A DNA stretch of 64,000 nucleotides from Enhydrobacter aerosaccus. GTDB taxonomy: Bacteria; Pseudomonadota; Alphaproteobacteria; Reyranellales; Reyranellaceae. The translations under genes were made by a program, and so were the position numbers. The DNA lies in assembly GCA_903832005.1 (NCBI GenBank), contig CAIKZO010000090.1:1-64000 (forward strand). Reading direction: 5' to 3'. Below the pieces are notes generated by a model. The model ran no database searches, was not told the DNA's origin, and worked only from the letters and a program-made list of their open reading frames with translations. Numbering within the stretch: the stretch's first letter is position 1; the number at the start of each line of letters is the position of its first letter. Positions 52,143 through 62,544 of the stretch are shown here, piece by piece.

Positions 52143-52152
52143 GCGATTCGCA

Positions 52153-53220
52153 TCAGGCGCGCCGCGGCATCAACAGCCAGTAATCGAGATCGAGCACCAC
52201 CGAGGGGTGGTATTTGCCGTCGGCTCCCTTGCCCGGCCAGTCGGCGCAGGGCTGGTCCTTGGCCGCGATCGTGCGGACCCGCAAGGCGCCCAGGTCGGAG
52301 CGGCCGGGCAGCGGCGCGGTCTCCAGCACCTCCGACCAGGCATAGATCGTGTGGCCGCCGAAGGTCGGGCCGACATGGCTGCCGGCATTGAAGGCGGCGA
52401 CCTTGAAGCCGTTGGCGAGGCCGTTGAATGACAAGGAGCGGGCGAGCGAGATCACGTGGCCGCCATAGGCCAGGCGACGTCCGAAGCGCGTGGTCTTGCC
52501 TTTTACGGCGTCGAAATGGACCCAGGCGTTGTTCTGGTAGAGCCGCGTCGAGAACATGTGGTCGGAGTCCTCGAGTGTGTAGCCGCTCACATGGTCGATA
52601 CGCTCGCCCGCGGCGTAATCCTCCCAGCGATAGGACGAGCCCGCCGCGCCATCGTCGTAGCCGTCGAGCGTGAGTCCCTCCGGCACGATCAGATCCGCCG
52701 CCGCCACCGAGGCCGCTGTCTTCGGTACGACTGCCGGGCCGACCGTCGCGTTCGGATCGCGCTTGTGCACCATCACCCAGCGCACGTAATCGAGCACCAT
52801 CTCGCTCTTCTGGTTGGTGCCGGTCGAGCGCACCCAGACCACGCCGCTCTTGCGATCCGATGTCTCGCGCAGACCGAGCACCGTCGAGCGCACCGACACA
52901 GTGTCGCCGGGATAGACCGGCACGCCCCAGCGGAACTCGGCGTAGCCCAGGTTGGCCACGGCGTTCATCGAGATGTCGGGCACCGTCTTGGCGATCACGA
53001 CATGGAACACCAGCAGATCGTCCAGCGGCGCGCGCGGCAGGCCGAGCCTGCAGGCGAATTCGTCCGACGAGTTGATCGCGAAGCGCATGCCGAACAGGCC
53101 GATGTTCAGTGCCGCATCGGCCTCGGTCAGGGTGCGCGGCGTGGCGTGCCGGAATTCCTGGCCGACCTTGAAGTCTTCGAAGAAGTTGCCGGCGCTTGTC
53201 TTCGATGGGGTTTTGCTCAT
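52153..53220 (-). CDS. mch: Mesaconyl-CoA hydratase (double MaoC-like)
   Basis: 355 residues, two hot-dog/MaoC-like halves. The stretch ending GRFAxxSSD-like (here GMRFAINSSDEFACRLGLPR), APLDDLLVFHVVIAKTVPD, NAVANLGYAEFRWGVPVYPGDT and LDYVRWVMVHKRDP closely recall R. sphaeroides mesaconyl-CoA (beta-methylmalyl-CoA) hydratase. It would interconvert mesaconyl-CoA and methylmalyl-CoA in the ethylmalonyl-CoA pathway. ATG 53220 overlaps the lyase stop by one base (a GTG 3 bases earlier is possible). Confidence 0.82.
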   Translation of the reverse strand: MSKTPSKTSAGNFFEDFKVGQEFRHATPRTLTEADAALNIGLFGMRFAINSSDEFACRLGLPRAPLDDLLVFHVVIAKTVPDISMNAVANLGYAEFRWGVPVYPGDTVSVRSTVLGLRETSDRKSGVVWVRSTGTNQKSEMVLDYVRWVMVHKRDPNATVGPAVVPKTAASVAAADLIVPEGLTLDGYDDGAAGSSYRWEDYAAGERIDHVSGYTLEDSDHMFSTRLYQNNAWVHFDAVKGKTTRFGRRLAYGGHVISLARSLSFNGLANGFKVAAFNAGSHVGPTFGGHTIYAWSEVLETAPLPGRSDLGALRVRTIAAKDQPCADWPGKGADGKYHPSVVLDLDYWLLMPRRA

Positions 53221-54098
53221 CACGCGGCCTGCAGTTCCTGGATCGCGGCCGCGAGTGCCAGGGCGCGTTCGGCCTGTTCGACATGCAGGTTCTCGATCAT
53301 GCGGCCGTCGACGGTCACCACGCCCTTGCCGTCGGCTTGGGCCGCCTTGAAGGCACTCACGATCTTGCCCGCCATCTCGAGTTCGGCAGACGAGGGCGCA
53401 AACACCTCGTTGCACGGTTCGACCTGCGACGGGTGGATCAAGGTCTTGCCGTCGAAGCCCATTTCGAGCCCCTGCTGGCACACCGCCCTGAAGCCGTCGG
53501 TGTCCTGGATGTCATTGTAGACGCCGTCGAGGATGGTGAGGCCATAGGCACGTGCCGCCAGCATGCCGAGGCCCAGCGCCGTCACCATCGGCAGGCGCAT
53601 CGGCGTGTGTCGCGCCCGCATGTCCTTCACCAGATCGTTGGTGCCCATGACAAAGAGCTGCAGGCGCTCGTGCGCGCCCGCGACTTCCTCGGCGCGCAGG
53701 ATTCCCTTGGGTGTCTCCATCATCGCCCACACCGCCATCGACTTCGGCGCGCCCGACGCGTCGAGCAACGACACGATCGCTCCGACATCGGCGGCACTCT
53801 CGACCTTGGGCACCAGGATCGCGTCGGCACCCGACGTGGCGATGGCAGCGACGTCGGCCTTGCCCCATTCGGTGCCAAGCCCGTTGCAGCGGATGACGAT
53901 CTCGCGCTTGCCATAAGACTTGCTCTGGGCCGCGGCCACGACATTGGCGCGCGCGGCCTGCTTGGCGTCGGGCGCGACGGCGTCCTCGAGGTCGAAGATC
54001 AGCGCGTCGGCCGGCAGGGTGCGCGCCTTTTCGAGCGCGCGCGTATTGGCGCCCGGCATATAGAGGACGCTGCGGCGCGGTCGGACCTTGCTCTGCAT
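53220..54098 (-). CDS. Malyl-CoA lyase/thioesterase family (HpcH/HpaI-CitE type)
   Basis: 292 residues, TIM-barrel of the CitE family: RRSVLYMPGANTRALEKA, ADALIFDLEDAVAPDAK (metal Glu/Asp), REIVIRCNGLGTEWG, ILVPKVESA, MMETPKGILRAEE and GFDGKTLIHPSQVEPCNEVF. Length suits the Mcl2-type (3S)-malyl-CoA thioesterase or CitE-like lyases better than the about 318-residue Mcl1. It is coupled to mch, so it should act on methylmalyl-CoA or malyl-CoA (glyoxylate plus acyl-CoA, or malate plus CoA). Confidence 0.8.
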   Translation of the reverse strand: MQSKVRPRRSVLYMPGANTRALEKARTLPADALIFDLEDAVAPDAKQAARANVVAAAQSKSYGKREIVIRCNGLGTEWGKADVAAIATSGADAILVPKVESAADVGAIVSLLDASGAPKSMAVWAMMETPKGILRAEEVAGAHERLQLFVMGTNDLVKDMRARHTPMRLPMVTALGLGMLAARAYGLTILDGVYNDIQDTDGFRAVCQQGLEMGFDGKTLIHPSQVEPCNEVFAPSSAELEMAGKIVSAFKAAQADGKGVVTVDGRMIENLHVEQAERALALAAAIQELQAA

Positions 54099-54165
54099 CT
54101 GGCACTCCTGCGAAATCGCGGCGGACTATAATGAGGGGCGACCTTGTGGCAAGGTGGCGACGGCC

Positions 54166-55017
54166 ATGCGTTTTCTCTCGCTCCAAAGCCACGTTGCCTA
54201 CGGCTATGTCGGCAATCGGGCTGCCGTCTTTCCCTTGCAACGTTTGGGGCACGAGGTCTGGGCGGTGAACACCGTCGAGTTCTCCAACCATACCGGCTAT
54301 GGCGCGTGGAAGGGTCGGGCCGTGCCCGCGGAGCAAGTCGCAGAGATCGTGCACGGCATCGAAGCGCTGGGAGTCCTGGGCACCTGCGATGCGCTGCTGA
54401 CCGGCTATGTCGGCGATGCCGCCCTGGCCGACGTGGTGCTCGACACCGCCCGCCGCGTCCGCGCCGCGAACCCCAAGGCAATCTGGTGCTGCGATCCGGT
54501 GCTGGGCGACATCGACACCGGCATTTACGTGAAGCCCGGCATCGACACCTTCTTCAAGGAGCGCGCACTGCCCGCGGCGGACCTGATCACGCCCAACCAT
54601 TTCGAGCTGGAGCATCTTACCGGCCGGCCCGTGACGACGCTCGACGATGCGCTCGCCGCGACGCGCGACCTGCTGAATGGACCGCGCCTTGCCCTGGTCA
54701 CCAGCCTGCGCCGCGCCGATGGCCCCGCCGACCGGATCGAGATGCTGGCCGTGACCCAGGACGCGGCCTGGCGGATCACGACGCCGCTGATCGACTTTCC
54801 GATCGCGCCCAACGGCACGGGCGATGCGATCGCGGCCCTCTTCACCGCCCATTGGCTGACCAGCGGCGATATCGCCGGGTCGCTGGGCACGGCTGCCTCC
54901 TCGATCTATGCCGTGCTCGAGCAGACGGCGGCGATGGGCGAGCGCGAGCTGCAGCTGGTCGCGGCGCAAGAGCGGCTGGTGACGCCGCCCCGCCTGTTCA
55001 CGGCAGAACGGCTCTGA
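54166..55017 (+). CDS. pdxY: Pyridoxal kinase
   Basis: 283 residues, ribokinase-like. SLQSHVAYGYVGNRAAVFPLQRLG, VNTVEFSNHTGYGAWKG, LTGYVGDAAL, CDPVLGDIDTGIYV and DLITPNHFELEHLTG are PdxY/PdxK segments; NGTGDAIAALF holds the catalytic Asp of the GTGD motif. It phosphorylates pyridoxal to PLP. ATG 54166 follows AAGGTGG; an earlier start would put an unrelated 26-residue extension in front of the conserved N-terminus. Confidence 0.88.
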   Translation: MRFLSLQSHVAYGYVGNRAAVFPLQRLGHEVWAVNTVEFSNHTGYGAWKGRAVPAEQVAEIVHGIEALGVLGTCDALLTGYVGDAALADVVLDTARRVRAANPKAIWCCDPVLGDIDTGIYVKPGIDTFFKERALPAADLITPNHFELEHLTGRPVTTLDDALAATRDLLNGPRLALVTSLRRADGPADRIEMLAVTQDAAWRITTPLIDFPIAPNGTGDAIAALFTAHWLTSGDIAGSLGTAASSIYAVLEQTAAMGERELQLVAAQERLVTPPRLFTAERL

Positions 55018-55024
55018 TCACACG

Positions 55025-55699
55025 ATGAACCCTCTGATGCTCGTCATCGAAGGCGGCGTGATCGGCTTCCTGATCGCGGTGCCCGTCGGACCGGCGGCAG
55101 CGCTATGCATCCGCCGTTCGGTCGGCATCGGCGCGGCGGCGGGCTATCTCACGGGCATTGGCGCGGCACTGGGCGATTCGGTGTTCGGCGCCGTCGCAGC
55201 CTTCGGCCTCAACTTCGTGCAGCAGTTCGTGGCCGCGCACGAGAGCTGGCTACGCGGCATCGGCGGCGTGGTGCTGAGCGTCATGGGATGGACGACCATG
55301 CGGCATCGGCCGCGCAGCTTCGGCGATCCGGTCGCGCACGACCGCGATCACAACGTGGCGACACACTTCCACTTCGCGAGTTCGAGCTTCTTCATCACTG
55401 TCTTCAATCCGCTGACGGTGATGGCGTTCGGTGCGGCCTTCGCCGGCCGCAACCTCGCGGGCGTTGCCTCGAGCCTGGCCGACGCCACGGCGCTGGTCGC
55501 CGGCGTGTTCGCCGGCGCGCTGGTGTGGTGGGCGATCCTGTGCACGGCGGCGGTATCGCTCCGCCACCATTTCACCGGCACCGGGATGCTTTGGCTCAAC
55601 CGCATCTCGGGCGCGATCATCCTGGCCTTCGGGCTGGTCGCGCTGGTGTCGCTCCTGCCCTTGCCGTGGCACCCGATGGAACGGGCGCTCGGCTTTTAG
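55025..55699 (+). CDS. LysE/RhtB-family amino-acid exporter
   Basis: 224 residues, six hydrophobic segments. [38 protein letters not shown] is the LysE family N-terminal signature, with [17 protein letters not shown] in the third to fourth segment. A His/Asp-rich loop ([17 protein letters not shown]) separates the halves. Substrate is unknown. It is 7 bases after pdxY, likely co-transcribed, and overlaps the convergent reductase gene by 4 bases. Confidence 0.83.
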   Translation: MNPLMLVIEGGVIGFLIAVPVGPAAALCIRRSVGIGAAAGYLTGIGAALGDSVFGAVAAFGLNFVQQFVAAHESWLRGIGGVVLSVMGWTTMRHRPRSFGDPVAHDRDHNVATHFHFASSSFFITVFNPLTVMAFGAAFAGRNLAGVASSLADATALVAGVFAGALVWWAILCTAAVSLRHHFTGTGMLWLNRISGAIILAFGLVALVSLLPLPWHPMERALGF

Positions 55700-56286
55700 G
55701 CGAGAGTCACGGCTTCTTCGAACTCCAGGCGCGGGCTGCGGTTGAACAGCTTGCCGTGGTCGCCGTAGCCGAGATTGCACAGGAAGTTGGTCTTGAAGCG
55801 GCCGTCCGGGAAGAACGCTTCGTCGACCTTCGCATTGTCGAAGCCGCTCATGCCGCCGACATCGAGACCAACCGCGCGCGCGGCGATCATCAGGTAGGCG
55901 CCCTGCAGGCTGCCGTTACGGAAGGCCGTCAGGAAAGCCACCTGCTCCTTGCCCTCGCCGCTGAACCAGTAGGGCGCGGTCTTGTCGTGCGGGAAGGTCT
56001 TGTGCAGGTGTTCGTAGAACTTGGTGTCGTAGGCGATGATCGCCGTCACCGGCGCGGTCATCGTCTTCTCGGTGTTGCCCGCGCTCAGCGCCGGACGGAG
56101 CTTCTCCTTGCCCTCCTTCGTGCGCACGAAGACGAGGCGCGCCGGCTGCGAGTTGGCCGAGGTCGGGCCCCACTTCATGATGTCGTAGATTTCGCGCAGC
56201 TGCGCATCGGTCACCGGCTTGTCCTGCCAGCCGTTGTGCGTGCGCGCATCGCGAAGAATGGTATCGAGCGCTTTCTTGTCGAGCAT
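55696..56286 (-). CDS. rutE: Malonic semialdehyde reductase RutE-like nitroreductase
   Basis: 196 residues, FMN nitroreductase fold in the HadB/RutE branch: [60 protein letters not shown] and [17 protein letters not shown]. RutE reduces malonic semialdehyde to 3-hydroxypropionate in uracil catabolism; the remaining rut genes are not here, so the native substrate may differ. Confidence 0.83.
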   Translation of the reverse strand: MLDKKALDTILRDARTHNGWQDKPVTDAQLREIYDIMKWGPTSANSQPARLVFVRTKEGKEKLRPALSAGNTEKTMTAPVTAIIAYDTKFYEHLHKTFPHDKTAPYWFSGEGKEQVAFLTAFRNGSLQGAYLMIAARAVGLDVGGMSGFDNAKVDEAFFPDGRFKTNFLCNLGYGDHGKLFNRSPRLEFEEAVTLA

Positions 56287-56372
56287 AAGGTCCCCTTCAG
56301 GTCAGGGGCGAAACGTAGCGAAGGTTGAGGACGCGGTCGAGCCGCGTGCACATGCACAGAGACGTAAGCCTG

Positions 56373-57809
56373 TTACGGCTCGGCAACCTGCCGCTTCAGC
56401 GTGTCGAGTTCCGTGCGCACCTTGGCGAACACGGAGTCCCAGTCGCCCGCCTTCGATTGGCGGAACGCGCGCGCCGACGGATACCAAGGGGCGTCGGTGC
56501 CGCCCAATTGCCAACGCCAGTCGGCGACGCTGGGCAGCAGCACCCAGACTTTCTGGCCCATCGCCGCGGCCAAATGGGCGATCGGCGCGTCGATCGAAAT
56601 CAACAGATCGAGTTGTGACAATGCGGTCGCGGCTTCGGCGAAGTCGAAAATGCCGCGGCCGACATCATGCACCAGGCCGCCCGCACCGAACTGCTGGATG
56701 TCCTTCTGGTGTGCGCCGCCCTGCAGGCTGAACACCAGCAGCTCCGGATCGCCGGCCAGTGCGAGAAAATGCGGGAACGGCGCCGAGCGCTGGCGGTCCT
56801 GCGGCTGGCCCGGCATGGCCGCCCAATAGATGCCGATGCGCAGCTTCGCCTTCTCGATGCGGCCGAGCTTGATGCGGCTGGTCTGCGGCGGCTTGAGATA
56901 AGGCGGCTCGGCCGCGACGGCGGCGAAGTCGACCTTGAGCAGATGCGGCAGCGAGACCAGCGAGGCGTGCACGTCGAACGGCGGCAACCGCTCGCCCTCG
57001 GCCACGACATCGTCGATGAAGTCGATCTCCGCCAGCAGCTCCTTCAGCAGCGCCTGGCAGAGCACGATCACCACCGCGCCACGCCGCTTCAGCTCGCGGG
57101 CGAAGCGCACGAACAGCAGCACGTCGCCCAGCCCCTGCTCGGGATAGAGCAGGATGCGCCGGCCCTCGATCGGGCCGCCGTCCCATGGCGCCTGCGAGAA
57201 TTCCGGCGTCGGCGTCTCGGGCAGGCGCTTGCGCGCCTCGTAGGCAGTGAAGCCCTGTTCGAGATCGCCTCGCATCAAGAGAGTGATGGCAAGCTCGGTG
57301 CGGGCGCGACGGTTGTCCGGGTTGAGCGCCAACGCACGGCCGAGGCAACCCACCGCCTCGTCGAGCCGGCCGAGGTCGCGCAAGCAGAGCGCCAGGTTGA
57401 AGAAGCCCTCGGTGTAGTCGCGGTTGAGCGCGATCGACTGGAAGTGATGCTTCACCGCCTCGTCGAGCCGGTTGGCCGCGCGCAAGGCGTTGCCGAGGTT
57501 GGAATGCAGCGCCGGATTGGCGGGATCAGCCGAGAGCGAGAGGCGATGATGCGAGACCGAGGCATCGAGCTTGCCGACCAGCCGCAGCGCGACGCCCAGA
57601 TTGTTGTGCAGCTCGGCGTGATAGGGCCGAAGGGCCAGCAGGCGGAGGTAAGAGGCGATCGCCTCGTCGAGCCGGCCGGCGCGATGGGCCTGCGCCGCCA
57701 GCCGCATCTGCTGCACGAAGCTGTCCGCCTCGCTGCCGAACAGCGGGGTTGCGCCGGAAGAAGCTTCCGACTCGGAGCGCAGGGGATGGATCGACGTCGT
57801 GTCGTTCAC
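56373..57809 (-). CDS. TPR-repeat protein with glycosyltransferase-like C-terminus
   Basis: 478 residues, GTG start. Five or so tetratricopeptide repeats (about 35-210), for example AELHNNLGVALRLVGKLDASV and PALHSNLGNALRAANRLDEAV, are followed by a GT-B-like domain (about 215-475). This has RRILLYPEQGLGDVLLFVRFARELKRRG and a nucleotide-sugar-type end DLLISIDAPIAHLAAAMGQKVWVLLP. The layout is that of many alphaproteobacterial TPR/GT41-GT9-like proteins. Substrate is unknown; cytoplasmic. Confidence 0.8.
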   Translation of the reverse strand: MNDTTSIHPLRSESEASSGATPLFGSEADSFVQQMRLAAQAHRAGRLDEAIASYLRLLALRPYHAELHNNLGVALRLVGKLDASVSHHRLSLSADPANPALHSNLGNALRAANRLDEAVKHHFQSIALNRDYTEGFFNLALCLRDLGRLDEAVGCLGRALALNPDNRRARTELAITLLMRGDLEQGFTAYEARKRLPETPTPEFSQAPWDGGPIEGRRILLYPEQGLGDVLLFVRFARELKRRGAVVIVLCQALLKELLAEIDFIDDVVAEGERLPPFDVHASLVSLPHLLKVDFAAVAAEPPYLKPPQTSRIKLGRIEKAKLRIGIYWAAMPGQPQDRQRSAPFPHFLALAGDPELLVFSLQGGAHQKDIQQFGAGGLVHDVGRGIFDFAEAATALSQLDLLISIDAPIAHLAAAMGQKVWVLLPSVADWRWQLGGTDAPWYPSARAFRQSKAGDWDSVFAKVRTELDTLKRQVAEP

Positions 57810-57892
57810 GCTCGAAGTCTACATCAGCGATTCCGCTTAAGCACCTGCGAGAAAATGCTTATCCAGAAACTTCAGAGGCGCCGAAAATACCT

Positions 57893-58906
<1,014 letters not shown>

Positions 58907-58962
58907 AGCAGCCTCCTGATTTGAAGGAGGCAGGCAATACGCTCGTTTACCGACCCCGTCTA

Positions 58963-59940
58963 CTACTCGGCTGTGGCGCCCGATGCCCTGATGATCGGCA
59001 CCCACAGCGCCAGCTCGTCTTTCACGAGCTTGTCGACCTGTGCCGGTGAATCCGGCGGCATCAGGTCGATGCCTTGCGCGCCCAGCTTTTCGCGCACGGA
59101 GGGAAGCTGGGAAATGCGGATCAGCTCGGTATTGAGCCGCGCGACGATCGGATCGGGCGCGGCCTTCGGGACAGCAAATCCCATCCAGGTATTGAAGACG
59201 AAGCCCTTGATGCCCTGCTCCAGCATGGTCGGGATCTCGGGCATCAGCGGCGAGCGTTGCTCGCTGGTGATGGCGATGGCCTTGAGCTTGCCGCTCTGGA
59301 TCAGGCTGATCACGGTCGGCGTGTTGTAGAAGCCCATCGCCACTTCGCCATTCACGACGCCCATGATCCCGGCCGGCGTCGTGCGATACGGCACATGCTG
59401 CATCTTGATGCCGGTGTCGCGCTCGAACAGCACAGTCGACATGTGCTGGCTGGTGCCCGTGCCGCCCGACGAATAGGTCATCTCTCCGGGCTTGATCTTG
59501 GCTTGCGCCACGACGTCGGCGACCGTCTTCGCGGGATTGGTCGGGCTGACGACCAGGATATTCGAGACCGAACCGCCCAGCGCCACCGGCGCGAAGTCCT
59601 TGACCGGATCGTAGCCGGGCTTGGCATAGAGCCCGATGTTGAACACCACCGTGCCCTGCGAGATGAACATGATCGTATAGCCGTCGGCCGGTGAACGCGC
59701 GCCTTCGGCGGTCGCGATGGTGCCGCCCGCGCCGGTCTTGTTGTCGACCAAGATGTTCTGGCCCAGCGCCTTGCCGAGTTCGTCGGCGTAGATGCGCGCG
59801 ATGATGTCGGCGGTGGCACCCGGCGCCAACGGCACGATCAGGCGGATCGGCCGGCTGGGCCACGTCTGTGCCCCCGCAGACATCGTCGCGCTGCTCGAAA
59901 CGAGCATCGAGAAAGCGGCAAGTAAGGAGCGTCGGAGCAT
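58963..59940 (-). CDS. Bug/TctC-family periplasmic solute receptor
   Basis: 325 residues: signal peptide (to about 24, SAGAQ), then RPIRLIVPLAPGATADIIARIYADELGKALGQ, ILVDNKTGAGGTIATAEGA, YSSGGTGTSQHMSTVLFE and VPYRTTPAGIMGVVNGEVAM, the Bug pattern. No tctAB genes lie nearby. It is transcribed divergently (66 bases) from two CaiB-type CoA-transferases, suggesting uptake and CoA activation of a carboxylic acid. Confidence 0.87.
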   Translation of the reverse strand: MLRRSLLAAFSMLVSSSATMSAGAQTWPSRPIRLIVPLAPGATADIIARIYADELGKALGQNILVDNKTGAGGTIATAEGARSPADGYTIMFISQGTVVFNIGLYAKPGYDPVKDFAPVALGGSVSNILVVSPTNPAKTVADVVAQAKIKPGEMTYSSGGTGTSQHMSTVLFERDTGIKMQHVPYRTTPAGIMGVVNGEVAMGFYNTPTVISLIQSGKLKAIAITSEQRSPLMPEIPTMLEQGIKGFVFNTWMGFAVPKAAPDPIVARLNTELIRISQLPSVREKLGAQGIDLMPPDSPAQVDKLVKDELALWVPIIRASGATAE

Positions 59941-60006
59941 GTATGGTCCCTTGCACGGCGCGTGCCGGAACGCGTTTAATCACGTTCTTCTGTACGAGGA
60001 CAATGC

Positions 60007-61218
60007 ATGACCGAGTCCGCTCTGCCGCTGGCAGGCCTGCGCGTTTTGGATATCAGTTCGTTCATCGCCGCTCCCGCGGCCGCCGTCGTGCTGGGCGACT
60101 GGGGCGCCGACGTGATCAAGATCGAGGGGCCCGACGGCGATCCCAACCGGCGGATCATGACCGACTCGGCCAACTACCCGAAGGGCGCGGTCAATTACCC
60201 GTGGCAGATGGACTCGCGCAACAAGCGCTCGCTGGTGCTCGATCTCAAGAAGGCCGACGCGCGCGCGGCACTCGATAAGGTGATTGCCACCGCCGACATC
60301 GTGATCTGCAACTTCCCGCCGCCGGTGCGCGACAAGCTCAAGCTCACCTATGAGGCCATGAAGGCGGTCAATCCGAAGCTGATCTATGCCTCGCTGACGG
60401 GCTACGGTGAATCGGGTCCCGACCGCGACCGGCCCGGCTTCGACGCCACCGCCTACTTCGCGCGCTCAGGGCTCCTCGATGCGCAACGCTACGAAGGCGG
60501 CCCGCCCGGCGTGCCGGGTCCGGCGCAAGGCGACCGCGCCACCGCGATGGCGCTGGTCTCCTCGATCCTGATGGCGCTGGTCCATCGCATGAAGACCGGC
60601 GAGGGCTCGTGGGTCGGCACGTCGCTGCTGGGCAACGGCCTGTGGTCGTGCGGCGTGATCGCCCAGGCAGCACTCGTGGGTGCCTTCCTGCCGCCGCGCC
60701 CGCCGCCCGATCGGCCGCGCTCGGCGCTGGGCAACATCTACCGCACTGCCGACGATCGCTGGCTGCAGTTCACCATCGTGCAGGAAGACAAGATGTGGCC
60801 GCCGCTGGCGCGCGCCATCGAGCGGCCCGATCTGATCGAGGATCCGCGCTTTGCCGTCACGGCCGAGCGACGCAAGAACTCCGCGGCGCTCGCGACCATC
60901 CTGCGCGATGCCATCGCGTCCCGCGACTATGCGCATTGGCTGGCAGTGCTCGCCGAGGCCGGCACCACCTTCGGGGTGATCGGCCGGGCGCAGGACGTGC
61001 CCGACGACCAGCAGGCCGTGGCCTGCGGCGCGATCGTCGAGACGGCAATCCCCGACATGCCGCGCACCTTGAGCAATCCGATCCGCCTCGGCTTCGCCGA
61101 GCAACGGGTCGCGCACGCGGCGCCCTCGCTCGGCCAGCACAGCGACGAGATTCTGCGCGAGGCGGGACTGTCGGCCGCCGACATCGCCGCGCTGAAGGCA
61201 AGCGGAGCAGCGCAGTGA
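60007..61218 (+). CDS. CaiB/BaiF family CoA-transferase, first tandem copy
   Basis: 403 residues of the class III CoA-transferase family: LAGLRVLDISSFIAAPAAAV, GADVIKIEGPDGDPNRR, SLVLDLKKADARAAL, YASLTGYGESGPDRDRPGFDATAYFARSG (catalytic Asp in PGFD) and GNIYRTADDRWLQFTIVQED. It moves CoA between carboxylic acids. The stop overlaps the second copy as GTGA. The pair may form a two-subunit enzyme like succinyl-CoA:malate CoA-transferase SmtAB, or be independent paralogues. Confidence 0.88.
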   Translation: MTESALPLAGLRVLDISSFIAAPAAAVVLGDWGADVIKIEGPDGDPNRRIMTDSANYPKGAVNYPWQMDSRNKRSLVLDLKKADARAALDKVIATADIVICNFPPPVRDKLKLTYEAMKAVNPKLIYASLTGYGESGPDRDRPGFDATAYFARSGLLDAQRYEGGPPGVPGPAQGDRATAMALVSSILMALVHRMKTGEGSWVGTSLLGNGLWSCGVIAQAALVGAFLPPRPPPDRPRSALGNIYRTADDRWLQFTIVQEDKMWPPLARAIERPDLIEDPRFAVTAERRKNSAALATILRDAIASRDYAHWLAVLAEAGTTFGVIGRAQDVPDDQQAVACGAIVETAIPDMPRTLSNPIRLGFAEQRVAHAAPSLGQHSDEILREAGLSAADIAALKASGAAQ

Positions 61219-62432
61219 CGGAGCCAGTAACGGAGCCGTTGCCGCTCGAAGGACTAAAAGTCCTCGACATCAGCTCGTTCATCGCCGCGCCCGTCGCGGC
61301 GGTGGTGCTGGCGGACTTCGGCGCCGACGTGATCAAGATCGAGCCGCCCGACGGCGACCCGCATCGCCAGAACTGGAAGAACGTCGGCTATCCGCGCGCC
61401 AACGTGAACTTCCCGTGGCAACTCGACGGTCGCCTGAAGCGCTCGATCGCGCTCGACCTCAAGAGTCCCGCGGCGCGGCCGATCCTCGAAAAGCTGATCC
61501 AGCGCGCCGACGTGCTGATCGCCAACTTCCCGCCGCCCACGCGCGAGCGGCTGAAGCTGCGCTGGGAAGACATCGAGCCGATCAACCCGCGCCTCGTCTA
61601 TTGCTCGCTCACCGGCTACGGCGAGACCGGGCCGGACCGCGACCGGCCGGGCTTCGACATCACCGCCTACTTCGGCCGCTCCGGCATCCTCGATGCCGGC
61701 CGCTACGAAGGCGCGCCGCCCGCGATCTCGCTGCCCGGGCAAGGCGACCGCGCGACCGCGATGACGCTGGTTGCTGCCATTCTTCTTGGCCTGCGCCGCC
61801 GCGACCAGACCGGCAAAGGCGGCTGGGTCGGCACTTCGCTCTATGCCAACGGCGCGTGGGCCAACGGCACGACGGTCGCCGGCGCCGCGATCGGCGCGAA
61901 GCTCCCGCCGCGCCAGCCGCCCGACCGGCCGCGCAACGCGCTCACCAATCTCTACGCCACCAAGGACGATCGCTGGCTGCAGCTGTTGGTGGTCCGCGAC
62001 GATCGCCTGTGGGGCACGCTGTGCACTGCCATCGGCCGGCCCGAGCTCGCGACCGACCCGCGCTTCATCGATCGCGAGGAACGCAAGAAGCGTGCGCTCG
62101 AACTGCATGGCGTGCTGGCGCCGGTCTTCGCCAGCAGGACCTATCCCGAGTGGGTGAACGCTCTCGAGAAGACGGGCATTCCCTTCGGCGTGATCGGCCG
62201 CGTCGCCGACGTGGTCGACGACGAGCAGGCGCGCCACGCCGGCATCTTCGCCGACACGACCAATCCCGAGGTGCCACGCACCCTCAACAACCCGATCCGC
62301 CTGGGCTTCGCCAAGCCACGCGTCTCCGGCCCGCCCGCCGCCATCGGCGAGAACAACGACGAGATCCTGCGCGAGCTCGGCCACAACGACGAAGAGATCG
62401 CCGCTCTCAAGAAGGCTGGCGCGTTGGGGTGA
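61215..62432 (+). CDS. CaiB/BaiF family CoA-transferase, second tandem copy
   Basis: 405 residues, strongly similar to the first copy through most of its length: LEGLKVLDISSFIAAPVAAV, GADVIKIEPPDGDPHRQ, SLTGYGETGPDRDRPGFDITAYFGRSG and TNLYATKDDRWLQLLVV. The catalytic Asp is in PGFD. The GTG start overlaps the first gene's TGA (GTGA). It ends in a LKKAGALG tail that is repeated 139 bases downstream. Confidence 0.88.
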   Translation: MTEPVTEPLPLEGLKVLDISSFIAAPVAAVVLADFGADVIKIEPPDGDPHRQNWKNVGYPRANVNFPWQLDGRLKRSIALDLKSPAARPILEKLIQRADVLIANFPPPTRERLKLRWEDIEPINPRLVYCSLTGYGETGPDRDRPGFDITAYFGRSGILDAGRYEGAPPAISLPGQGDRATAMTLVAAILLGLRRRDQTGKGGWVGTSLYANGAWANGTTVAGAAIGAKLPPRQPPDRPRNALTNLYATKDDRWLQLLVVRDDRLWGTLCTAIGRPELATDPRFIDREERKKRALELHGVLAPVFASRTYPEWVNALEKTGIPFGVIGRVADVVDDEQARHAGIFADTTNPEVPRTLNNPIRLGFAKPRVSGPPAAIGENNDEILRELGHNDEEIAALKKAGALG

Positions 62433-62454
62433 CCTGTCGCGCTCGGTCCATCTT

Positions 62455-62538
62455 GTCGTCCTGAGCGCAGCGAAGGACCTAAGCTCTCAACAACGCCTTT
62501 GGTCGAAGCCTTAGATCCTTCGCTGCGCTCAGGATGAC
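62455..62538. repeat. Palindromic intergenic repeat (REP-like)
   Basis: Two 29-base arms, 62455-62483 and 62510-62538, are reverse complements with two mismatches around a 26-base loop. The core CCTGAGCGCAGCGAAGGA is a sequence known from many bacterial genomes as an extragenic palindrome. It lies between the convergent CoA-transferase and DUF1194 genes and could terminate transcription from both sides. Confidence 0.75.
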
Positions 62539-62544
62539 AGTTGG

